A stretch of DNA of 64,000 nucleotides from G051903925 sp051903925 (GTDB taxonomy: Bacteria; Pseudomonadota; Alphaproteobacteria; Zavarziniales; Zavarziniaceae): NCBI RefSeq assembly GCF_051903925.1, contig NZ_CP173678.1, positions 1,674,001-1,738,000 on the forward strand, given 5' to 3'. A program made the position numbers and the translations under genes. Below, in pieces: positions 49,043 to 56,948 of the stretch (within the stretch, counting starts at the first letter, position 1; every line of letters starts with the position of its first letter). The notes under the pieces are model-generated. The model saw nothing but the letters and a program-made list of their open reading frames with translations, was not told the DNA's origin and did not search any database.

Positions 49043-50503
49043 ATGCGTTGGCATCGGCATTCCGCGTTCCTGGCCGTCCTGCTGGCCTCCACGTCGGCCA
49101 TGGCGTCTGGTGCAACGCTCACTGTCATTCAGAACAACCTGGCGGGCAAGTCGCTGGCCCAGGCGAGCTCCGACGAGTTGGCCCGCGCGGCCGAGACCGC
49201 GGTCCGGGTCGGTGGCCTCGACGCGACGGAGGTCCTGAACGTCCTCTGCCAGCGCGAGGACGTGCCCTATGACACGTGCGAGAAGGCGGCCATCGCCATC
49301 ACCGCGGTCGACCTGCCGGCGCCGGCAGCCGGGGCCGCTGGCCTTGCCGTCGCGGGTGGCGGCGCTGCCGCGACCGCCTCTGCCGCGACCGCCTCTGCCA
49401 CGCCGGCTGCCGCGACCCCTGCTGCCGCCGCACCGGCAGCCGTCACCCAGGCCGTCGCAGCGGCTCCGGAGTCCGCGACGCGCGCCGCGATCCAGGGCAA
49501 CCTGCGTGGCCCCATCTCCTCGGCCAGCGCCAACGAGCTGGCGGCCGCCGCGCTCCGCACGGTGGGCCAGGGGCACGAGTCGGGCGCCGTGATCGCCGAG
49601 GTCTGCAACGACCCCGCCGTCCTCACCGATTCGTGCGAGCGGGTGACCGCCGCCCTGGCCAATGCCGCCGGGGGTGCTGCCCCCGCCGCCGGGACTGTCG
49701 CGGTCACCCCCCGCCAGGCCGGCGCCGGCTTGGCCGCCGCCTCTGCTCCCGCTTCGGCCTCGGCAACCTCGACGTCCGCCACGACGGCGGCCGCCGCCTC
49801 TGCCGCGCCGTCGGGCACGTTGACCCAGGCCATGGCGCCGACGTCCGGCAATCCCGGCGTGCTGGCCGCGATCGAAGGCAATCTGGGCCGGCCGCTGGCC
49901 GGCGCCACGGGCGCGGAGCTGTCGGCCGCGGCCCTGGCGACCGTTGCCCAGGGCTATGACCGCAGCACCGTCCTGGCGGAAGTCTGCACGTCCAACGCGG
50001 TGCTGAGCGAGGATTGCGGCCAGGTGGCCTCGGCCCTGGGTGGCGACATCGCCTCCCCCGCGGCCGGCCCCGCCACCGCGCAGGCCACCAATCCCGGCAA
50101 TGCATCGGCGACGCCCTCGGGCGATGGCCTGGGCGCCGAGGGGGCCCAGATGGCTGCCGCCGATCCGGCCGCCCCGGCCGAGGGCGCTGCCGGCGGCCCG
50201 CCGGCGGCCATGCCGTCCGACCCCGCGGTGCGCGCGGCCATCATCTCGAACCTGGGCAAGGACCCGGTCGCCGCGACGCCTGAGGAGATCATGCAGGCGG
50301 CCCTGACCACCCAGGCGCAGGGTGTCGACACCGGCCTGATCCTGAACGAGATCTGCAACACCACGGCCGACTTCTTCGAGGCCTGCGCCCTGGTCCTGGA
50401 TGCGGCCCCGGCAGCCGGCGGCACGCCCGGCGGCCCGGGCAATCCCGGCAATGACGGCAGCACGCCGGACGGTGGGCGCGAACCCCCGGGCAGCTCGGCC
50501 TGA
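49043..50503 (+). CDS. Secreted four-repeat protein with one Cys-x9-Cys pair per repeat
   Basis: A 486-residue exported protein I do not recognise. Signal peptide residues 1-23 (MRWHRHSAFLAVLLASTSAMASG). Four related domains of about 50 residues follow, each with the pattern (I)xxNL, then ELxxAAL, then C-x9-C: cysteines 69/79, 188/198, 315/325 and 438/448. In repeats 2-4 the Asn of NL is exactly 35 residues before the first cysteine. Linkers are long and Ala/Thr/Pro-rich, and each repeat is followed within 8-16 residues by PAAG (94, 214, 339, 456). The tail is Gly/Pro-rich. The domains look helical with one disulphide each. The gene lies in the exopolysaccharide locus, divergent from the flippase gene. 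Confidence 0.8.
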   Translation: MRWHRHSAFLAVLLASTSAMASGATLTVIQNNLAGKSLAQASSDELARAAETAVRVGGLDATEVLNVLCQREDVPYDTCEKAAIAITAVDLPAPAAGAAGLAVAGGGAAATASAATASATPAAATPAAAAPAAVTQAVAAAPESATRAAIQGNLRGPISSASANELAAAALRTVGQGHESGAVIAEVCNDPAVLTDSCERVTAALANAAGGAAPAAGTVAVTPRQAGAGLAAASAPASASATSTSATTAAAASAAPSGTLTQAMAPTSGNPGVLAAIEGNLGRPLAGATGAELSAAALATVAQGYDRSTVLAEVCTSNAVLSEDCGQVASALGGDIASPAAGPATAQATNPGNASATPSGDGLGAEGAQMAAADPAAPAEGAAGGPPAAMPSDPAVRAAIISNLGKDPVAATPEEIMQAALTTQAQGVDTGLILNEICNTTADFFEACALVLDAAPAAGGTPGGPGNPGNDGSTPDGGREPPGSSA

Positions 50504-50573
50504 TTTCGGACCCGACGTTGACGGGACAGGGGCGCGGGCGGAGGCTCTCCTGCCGACACTGAGTACATCCACC

Positions 50574-51305
50574 ATGGGACAGGAGCGCGCGGCCAACCGC
50601 GCGCTCCTTCTCGTTGCGGGCGCGGTTGGCCTGGCGCTGGTCGCGTTGGCCGTGCCGCGTGTTGGCGCGGCATTGGCCGGTCTGTCGGGCGAACCGGTGC
50701 GCTTTGCCCTGGACCAGGGACAGGACCCGTCGCCCCAGCAATATGAGCGCCTGGCACGGTCACGCACCGCCGCCGCGGCCTGGCACGCCGATCCCGCCCT
50801 GCTGCGCGATCTGGCGATCGGCCAGGACATCGCGCGCAGCCTGCATGCCGATCCCGACCGCCGCCTGGCGGACGCAGCGGAGCAGGCCCTGGACCGCGCG
50901 CTCCGGGCAGCACCAGCCGATCCGGCCGGCTGGCTGCGCCTGGCCGTGCTGCGCCACGACCGCGACGACGATGCCGGCGCTGCGCTTGCTCTGCTGGCTT
51001 CGTTCCGCTCCGGCCCCGGTGATCGCTGGCTGTGGGCGCCTCAGGTCAGGCTGGCCGCCAGCCTGCGCCCGCATCTGGGGCCCCGCGGGTTGGGTGGGGC
51101 GCAGCAGGCTCTGCGTGGCCTTTGGCGCACCGATCCCGGCGCGCTGCGCCTGATGCTGGGTGATCCGGCCGTGTTTGCCCTGGCGCTCGCGACCCTGCGG
51201 GATGAGGTGCCCGTGGCCACCCTGATGCTGATGCGCCAGAGCGTGGTCGGCCTCCCCGTCGCCCCGCCGCTGTCTCTTCAGGCTCCGCCTGCCGCGACCC
51301 CCTGA
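50574..51305 (+). CDS. Membrane-anchored protein of unknown function
   Basis: A 243-residue protein with one N-terminal membrane helix (NRALLLVAGAVGLALVALAVPRVGAALAG) and a helical periplasmic part with TPR-like spacing (ADAAEQALDRALRAAPADPAGWLRLAVLRHDRDDDAGAALALLASF). I do not recognise a family. Its position between the repeat protein and a Wzy/ligase gene suggests a part in exopolysaccharide assembly. Its last 28 bp overlap the end of the convergent Wzy-like gene. The ribosome site is weak. Confidence 0.68.
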   Translation: MGQERAANRALLLVAGAVGLALVALAVPRVGAALAGLSGEPVRFALDQGQDPSPQQYERLARSRTAAAAWHADPALLRDLAIGQDIARSLHADPDRRLADAAEQALDRALRAAPADPAGWLRLAVLRHDRDDDAGAALALLASFRSGPGDRWLWAPQVRLAASLRPHLGPRGLGGAQQALRGLWRTDPGALRLMLGDPAVFALALATLRDEVPVATLMLMRQSVVGLPVAPPLSLQAPPAATP

Positions 51306-52705
51306 GCAGGCGCGCTGCGGCGCGCCGCGCCCGGTGCGGCCACTTCCGGCTCCCGAGGGGCCAGCGCCTGGGCCGTGCCCAGCGCCAGCAGCGCCGCATA
51401 GAGCAGGGCCACGGCTGGAATCTGCAGGCTGAAGTCGATCAGGGCATGCGTCGCGACCAGTGCGGTCGCCGCGACCGCGACCCAGGCGGGCACGAAGCGC
51501 CGCGGCCGCCGCTGCAGTCCCTGCCAGGCCAGCATGGCGGTCCAGGCCAGGGCGGCAACCAGCGCGCTCGCGGCCGGCACGCCCAGCTCGAACGCCAGTT
51601 CCAGATAGGAATTGTGGGCGCGGTCGAAGTAGATGGCGAGATCGGGCGTGCGATAGGGGCGGAACGTGTCGGCAAACGTCCCCAGTCCATGGCCCGTCAG
51701 GGGCCGGTCGGCGATGCCGGCCACGACCTGGCGATAGGCTTCCAGCCGCTGCCCCGCTTCATTAGCGGTATCACGCAGGCGGCCGAACCGGTCGGCCAAG
51801 TCGCCCCCGGAAAAGGCCAGCAGCGCCGCCAGGACGACCGCGCCGCCGCCGCCCATGGCCAGCGCCGCGCGGCGGTTCTTCAGCCGCAGCAGCAGTCCGA
51901 CGCCCAGCACGACGACGCCCACCAGCACCGCGAGCAGGCCGCCCCGCGACTGGCTCAGCAGCAGTGCCGTCGCATTGGCCAGTGCGCTCATGAAGGCCAG
52001 CGCCGGGTCGGCGCTGTGGCGTCCATCGGCTGGCGCCCGTCCGGCCGCGACCTGCGCGCGCCGGGTCAGGCTGCGCACGCCCAGGCCCAGGCTGGCTAGC
52101 AGGCCCAGCCCCGCGAACGTCGCGTAGGAATTACGGTTCACGAAGGTGGAGGTCAGGCTGTCCAGGTAGGCCCACTTCTCGAACCCGATGATCGTGCGCG
52201 CCCCCAGGGCATGCAGCCACAGGCCATAGAAGGCATAGGCTGCGGTGCCCAGCGCCAGGATGCGGAGCGCGCGATGCGCCCGCTCATGCGTGGCAAAGCC
52301 CTGGACGACCAGCCAGAACAAGGCGGCATAGGTCGCCAGGCGCATGATCCCGGTCCAGGTCGCGACCGGATTGGCCGAGATCGTCTCCGGCCCTGCGGCC
52401 AGGCCGGCCTGGGGCAGCAGGGACCAGCTCTCATGCGCCAGGCCCAGGCCGCCGGGAATGGTCTGGACCATGGCCCAGGCCAGCGCCAGGCCATAGAGCA
52501 GGATGGGCCCGCGCAGCGTGGGCCACGCGACCGGCGGTGATCGCACCTGACCGCCGCCCAGCGCCTGGCGCGCGGTCCATGCCACCAGCAGAAGGCCGAC
52601 GAGAAGGGCTAGAAGGCTCCACAGTGCCGGACGGTTGGACCCGAATGGCAGCGGCGCCAGCAGCACCAGCGCCATGGTCCCCCAGGCCAGCAGCCGGTCG
52701 CCCAT
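51278..52705 (-). CDS. O-antigen ligase / Wzy-type polymerase
   Basis: A 475-residue polytopic membrane protein of the O-antigen ligase (WaaL/Wzy) superfamily, with about 11 helices. Family markers are TSTFVNRNSYATFAGLGLLASLGLG, LLLSQSRGGLLAVLVGVVVLG, and the large periplasmic loop ending TGHGLGTFADTFRPYRTPDLAIYFDRAHNSYLELAFELGVPAA, which holds the catalytic His. It would polymerise or ligate repeat units on the periplasmic side. A second such gene lies at 59880, and the two may have different acceptors. Confidence 0.86.
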   Translation of the reverse strand: MGDRLLAWGTMALVLLAPLPFGSNRPALWSLLALLVGLLLVAWTARQALGGGQVRSPPVAWPTLRGPILLYGLALAWAMVQTIPGGLGLAHESWSLLPQAGLAAGPETISANPVATWTGIMRLATYAALFWLVVQGFATHERAHRALRILALGTAAYAFYGLWLHALGARTIIGFEKWAYLDSLTSTFVNRNSYATFAGLGLLASLGLGVRSLTRRAQVAAGRAPADGRHSADPALAFMSALANATALLLSQSRGGLLAVLVGVVVLGVGLLLRLKNRRAALAMGGGGAVVLAALLAFSGGDLADRFGRLRDTANEAGQRLEAYRQVVAGIADRPLTGHGLGTFADTFRPYRTPDLAIYFDRAHNSYLELAFELGVPAASALVAALAWTAMLAWQGLQRRPRRFVPAWVAVAATALVATHALIDFSLQIPAVALLYAALLALGTAQALAPREPEVAAPGAARRSAPAQGVAAGGA

Positions 52706-52738
52706 CGCAGCGGTCCCCGCCTGTCCTGTGACCGACGA

Positions 52739-54565
52739 TCAGCCGCCCAGGCCGCGCAGCAGGCTCTCGCCCTGCGTGCGCTCGGCCGGCGTCAGGGTCA
52801 GGGCCGCGGCGCTGCGCCCGGCCTCGGCATTTCCCTTGCGCGCCGCCAGGCTGTACCAGGCAAAGGCTTCGGCCTTGCCGTCCGGGCGGTCAGCGTGGAG
52901 GTCGCCCAGCCGCACATAGGCATAGACGTCGCCCCGCTCGCCAGCCTGCTTCAAAAGAGCAATCGCCGCGGCCTCGTCCTTGGCCACGCCGACGCCCCGA
53001 GCATGCAGATTGGCCAGGCGGATCATGCCGCCGGTGTCGCCGCCATCGGCCGCCGCCTTGTACAGGGCGGCAGCCTGGGCCGGGTCGCGCGCGACCCCGC
53101 GACCCAGTTCATAGGCCCGGCCCAGTTCCACCTTGGCGGTCAGGTCGCCCTGGTCGGCAAACGGGCGCAGCGCCGCCACGACCTGCTCGGGCGGGGTGAC
53201 GCCATTGCCGCCGAACACCAGGCGGGCCAGCTGGATGGCCGGGCGCGCATTGCCGGCCTGGGCGTTGGCCAGAAGCGCGGCCTCGCCCTCCTGCTGCAAT
53301 TGGCCTGCGTCGCCGCCACCCAGTCGGGCCAGCTCCAGCTTGGCATTGGCGTCGCCGTCGGCGGCGGCCTGTTCGAACAGGCTGCGCGCCCGGGCCTGGT
53401 CGCGCGGCACGCCGCGCCCGGCATTGTAGAGCCGGCCCAGCCACAGCGCGCCGCGCACGTCGCCGCCATCGAGAGCGGCCTGGTAGAGGCGGGCGGCTTC
53501 CTGCGGGTCGGCGGGAACACCTGCCCCCCGATCGTAGAGGCGCGCCAGGCGGAACTGGGCCGCGGCGTTGCCCCCTTGCGCCATCGGCGTCAGCAGGGCC
53601 ACCGCGCGGGCCAGGTCCTGCGGCACGCCCCGGCCCTGTTCATACAGCATCGACAGGGGGCCGGCCGCGTTGGCATAGCCGGCGTCGATCGCCTTCTGGT
53701 ACAGCGCCGCCGCCTTGGCCGGGTCGGCGGCGACACCCTGGCCCTGGTCATGCAACTGGCCCAGGCGATAGGCGGCATTGCCGTCGCCGGCGTCGGCCGC
53801 GACCTGGTAGAGCTGCGCCGCGCGGGCCAGGTCCTGCGGCACGCCCCGGCCCTGTTCATAGAGCAGGCCAAGCTGGCGCGACGCGCTGGGCTCGCCCGCG
53901 CGCGCCCGCGCCTCGAGCGCGGAAGCCGCGTCGCCCAGGATGCTTCCCGTCGCCTGGGGGTCGGCCTCGGCGAACTCCCCGCCCTGGTTGAGGCGCGCCA
54001 GGTTCATCAGCGCCGCGGCAGACCCGCCAGAGCCCGCAGCCCGGTACAGGGCCGCGGCGCGGTCGATGTCGCGGGGCACGCCCTCGCCCTTCTCATAGAG
54101 CTTGCCCAGTTCGAACCGGGCCAGGGCATTGCCCTCGTCCGCCGGCAGCTTCAGCAGGTTGGCGGCCTGGGCCGGGTCCTTGCCCACGCCCCGGCCGTCG
54201 ATCAGCATGCGCGCCACCGCGATCCGGGCGCGGTAGTCCGAGCGCCAGCCGCGCCGGGGGGTGAATGTCCGCTCCAGTCCCATGGCCTGGTAGTAGAGGA
54301 GGAAGGCGCGGCGCTCGTCCTGCGCGACGCCGGTGCCGGTTTCCAATGCCGCCGCCTGGGCCAGCAGTCCCTCGCGCGAGGTATCCTCCGGCGCCGGGGG
54401 GCCCGCGTCCGCGGCGGCTGACCCGGGGCTGGCGGCCGAGCCGTCGGCCGCTGGCAGCGCCGCCGGGGTCGGCTGCGGTGCCGGCGCCGTGGCGCAGGCC
54501 GAAAGGGTCGCGGCGGCCCAGAGCGCCAGCGCGGCCGTCCCATGCCGCCGGGTCAAGCTGTTCAT
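52739..54565 (-). CDS. Sel1-repeat lipoprotein
   Basis: A 608-residue lipoprotein. The signal peptide ends in the lipobox LSAC (Cys24). A Pro/Ala linker is followed by about eleven to thirteen Sel1-like repeats (AxxLYxxAADxGxxxAxYxLGxLYxxGxGVxxDxxxA), such as LYEKGEGVPRDIDRAAALYRAAGSG and LYEQGRGVPQDLARAAQLYQVAADAGDGNAAYRLGQLHDQGQGV. Sel1 solenoids act as protein-binding scaffolds; AlgK-like proteins use them to assemble polysaccharide export complexes, a fitting role here. ATG 54565 follows AAGGAGACG. Confidence 0.9.
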   Translation of the reverse strand: MNSLTRRHGTAALALWAAATLSACATAPAPQPTPAALPAADGSAASPGSAAADAGPPAPEDTSREGLLAQAAALETGTGVAQDERRAFLLYYQAMGLERTFTPRRGWRSDYRARIAVARMLIDGRGVGKDPAQAANLLKLPADEGNALARFELGKLYEKGEGVPRDIDRAAALYRAAGSGGSAAALMNLARLNQGGEFAEADPQATGSILGDAASALEARARAGEPSASRQLGLLYEQGRGVPQDLARAAQLYQVAADAGDGNAAYRLGQLHDQGQGVAADPAKAAALYQKAIDAGYANAAGPLSMLYEQGRGVPQDLARAVALLTPMAQGGNAAAQFRLARLYDRGAGVPADPQEAARLYQAALDGGDVRGALWLGRLYNAGRGVPRDQARARSLFEQAAADGDANAKLELARLGGGDAGQLQQEGEAALLANAQAGNARPAIQLARLVFGGNGVTPPEQVVAALRPFADQGDLTAKVELGRAYELGRGVARDPAQAAALYKAAADGGDTGGMIRLANLHARGVGVAKDEAAAIALLKQAGERGDVYAYVRLGDLHADRPDGKAEAFAWYSLAARKGNAEAGRSAAALTLTPAERTQGESLLRGLGG

Positions 54566-54623
54566 GCCTGCGTCTCCTTCTCTACGCGTGCCGCAACACT
54601 GTATCCGCCCTGCCTGGGCGCCC

Positions 54624-55949
54624 TCATGTCGGCGCCGCCCGGCCCTGCGCCAGCGGTCCCGGCCGGCGTTCAGTTCCGAGGTCCGCGCCATCGCCCGGCA
54701 GCAGGCCCAGCAGGGCACCCCAGCGGCGCCGGAAGCGGCGCGGGTCGTGATGTTCGGCGACATAGGCGGCACCCCGCCGCGCCGCCTCGTCAAGCCGGTC
54801 CAGTTGGGCCTCCGGCGCGCGGATCAGCTCCAGCATCGCCGCCTCGTCCAGCAGCAGGGGATAGTCGGCCAGCTCCGCCGAATCCAGGGCCATCGCCTCG
54901 AACGTCAGGCGGTTGCCCACGACCGGAATGCCCCAGGCAAAGGCTTCCAGCACCTTGGTCTTGACGCCGCCGCCGATATAGCTGGGCGACAGCAGGATGG
55001 AGCGCGCGTCATAGACCTGGGCCAGGCTGTCGACATAGCCATGGGCGAAGACGCCGGGGGGCAGCGGCCGCTCCCGCGTCATCAAGCCGAACAGGTGCAA
55101 CTCGGCAGTCGGCCGGTGGCGGTCCCACAGCGCGGCCAGGTGGTCGATCGTCAGGCGGTTCTGCGTCAGGCCATCAGTCCCGATGAAGACGAAGCGCAGC
55201 GGCGTCTGGCGCGGTACCGGCGGCGCCACGACCGCGACGACCGGGCGGGTGACCGCGATTGTCGCCCGGGCGCGGCGGCCCAGGCGGCCGCGCACCACCT
55301 CAAGCGACTGGGCGTCGACGCTGGACAGCAGGTTGACGGCGTCCGCCAGCTGCAGCACCTCGCGTTCGGCTCCGCGCAGGGACCAGAGTTCGTACCGGGC
55401 GATCATGTGGCCGAACAGCGGCGCCGTGACGATCCGGGTCAGGATCCGCGGCAGCTTGGTCGAGAGGTAGCCGGGGGCCACGATCTCGGTCATCGACAGC
55501 AGGAGCTCGACCCGTCGCGACATCAGATCGTCGAAGTCGCAGACAATGCGCAGGTCGGGCCGCATCTTGCGCAGGGCCCGCAGGAAGGCGAGCGAGCGTA
55601 CCCCATCGACATAGACGACCGGGGTGCCCGCGGGAATCGCCGCGATCAGGCTGCCAAAGGCGCCATAGGTCGCAAACAGCGCGCATTGCAGCGCCATCGG
55701 CTTCAGTCGCAGCAGGTGCCACAGGAAGGACACCCCCGCGACCAGGAAGGTCAGTACGCCGCCACGTTCAAACAGGTTGGGCAGGCGCAGGTGGGTGACA
55801 CCCCCGCCATTGGCGGCCGCGGCCTCCTCCATCGCCTCGCGGATGCGGGCGATGACATGGAGGCGGCCAGCCAGCGGCTGCCCGGCCAGTTCGCGGGTCC
55901 AGAAGGCAACGCAGCGCGGTCCGGCGGTGCTGGCGGCGGCGGGCGTCAT
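54624..55949 (-). CDS. Glycosyltransferase, GT-B fold (GT4-like)
   Basis: A 441-residue cytosolic or membrane-associated glycosyltransferase. The C-terminal half shows the GT-B donor domain: LRFVFIGTDGLTQNRLTIDHLAALW, LHLFGLMTRERPLPPGVFAHGYVDSLAQVYDARSILLSPSYIGGGVKTKVLEAFAWGIPVVGNRLTFEAM, where GGGVKTKVLEAFAWG is the donor-binding site. The N-terminal half has a hydrophobic stretch (VLTFLVAGVSFLWHLL) that may lie on the membrane. The sugar is unknown. ATG 55949 overlaps the stop of the aldo/keto reductase gene by 4 bp. Confidence 0.85.
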   Translation of the reverse strand: MTPAAASTAGPRCVAFWTRELAGQPLAGRLHVIARIREAMEEAAAANGGGVTHLRLPNLFERGGVLTFLVAGVSFLWHLLRLKPMALQCALFATYGAFGSLIAAIPAGTPVVYVDGVRSLAFLRALRKMRPDLRIVCDFDDLMSRRVELLLSMTEIVAPGYLSTKLPRILTRIVTAPLFGHMIARYELWSLRGAEREVLQLADAVNLLSSVDAQSLEVVRGRLGRRARATIAVTRPVVAVVAPPVPRQTPLRFVFIGTDGLTQNRLTIDHLAALWDRHRPTAELHLFGLMTRERPLPPGVFAHGYVDSLAQVYDARSILLSPSYIGGGVKTKVLEAFAWGIPVVGNRLTFEAMALDSAELADYPLLLDEAAMLELIRAPEAQLDRLDEAARRGAAYVAEHHDPRRFRRRWGALLGLLPGDGADLGTERRPGPLAQGRAAPT

Positions 55950-56941
55950 GCGCCACGGCCGTGCAGCGCGGCCTGCGCCGCCTGCGCCTGGCGCGTGATT
56001 GCCGAAATCTCGTCCGGGGACAAGGCGCGGGTCTGGATGGCGTCCGCCAATTCCTCGACATGCGCGGTCGAGGTCATGCCCGGCAGGACCGTGCTGACCC
56101 CGGCATGGTCGCGGACCCAGGCCAGGGCGGCACCCAGCGGGCTCAGCCCCATCTCCGCCAACAGGCGGCGCAGGGCGGCGGCCTCCGCATTGGGCGGTTC
56201 GCCCTTCTGCGCCAGGGCCATCCAGGTGCCGCCGGAAAACGGCTGGCGGGCGATGACGCCCCAGCCGTCCAGCGTTGCCAGCGTCTGTGCAAGGGTTGGC
56301 GTGCCCAGCGCGGCACCGGGCAGCTGGACCACGTCGGCAGCATCGGCCGCGGCCCAGGGAGCAACGTCGGCCAACTCCTCGCACGCGGCGCCAAAGGCCC
56401 GGATCTTCCCCTGCTCGCGCAGGCGGAGAAGCACTTCCAGCGCCGGCTCGACCATCTCCGGGGCGGGCGGGCTGTGCAGCTGGTAGAGGTCGATATAGTC
56501 GGTGCCCAGGCGCTTCAGGCTGGCCTCGACCGCGCCGGCGATGTGGGCGGGCGAGAAGTCGTGGTCATAGGGCCGGGCCCGCCGGTTGGCCAGGGCGCTG
56601 CGGACCTGGGGGCTGAGGCGTGCCGCCGCGCGGACCAGCGGCTTCAGCAGCAGCGCCTTGCGCCCGGTGCGCGGCAGCAGGAAGCCGCCCTTCGTCGCGA
56701 TCACGACGGAGGCGCGGACAGGGCGCAGGGCACGGCCCAGGACGCGCTCGCTGTCGCCCTGGCCATAGATGTCGGCGGTGTCGAACAGCGTGATGCCGCG
56801 CTCGGCAGCGCGCACGATCGCGCGTTCGGCCTCGGCCTTGCCGACTGCGGCCAGGATCGAGCCGATGCGGCTGAGCCCCATGCCCAGGACGGAGACCTTG
56901 AGGCCGGTCCGGCCAAGGGGGCGGCGGGCGATGTCAGGCAT
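55946..56941 (-). CDS. Aldo/keto reductase
   Basis: A 331-residue NADPH-dependent oxidoreductase with TIM-barrel fold. RPLGRTGLKVSVLGMGLSRIG, the catalytic Asp/Tyr region GITLFDTADIYGQGDSERVLGRAL, and LKRLGTDYIDLYQLHSPPAPEM are classical. Such genes inside polysaccharide loci can make deoxysugar precursors, but general carbonyl reduction is as likely. The start is 8 bp from the stop of the copolymerase gene. Confidence 0.88.
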   Translation of the reverse strand: MPDIARRPLGRTGLKVSVLGMGLSRIGSILAAVGKAEAERAIVRAAERGITLFDTADIYGQGDSERVLGRALRPVRASVVIATKGGFLLPRTGRKALLLKPLVRAAARLSPQVRSALANRRARPYDHDFSPAHIAGAVEASLKRLGTDYIDLYQLHSPPAPEMVEPALEVLLRLREQGKIRAFGAACEELADVAPWAAADAADVVQLPGAALGTPTLAQTLATLDGWGVIARQPFSGGTWMALAQKGEPPNAEAAALRRLLAEMGLSPLGAALAWVRDHAGVSTVLPGMTSTAHVEELADAIQTRALSPDEISAITRQAQAAQAALHGRGA

Positions 56942-56948
56942 CGACCGG

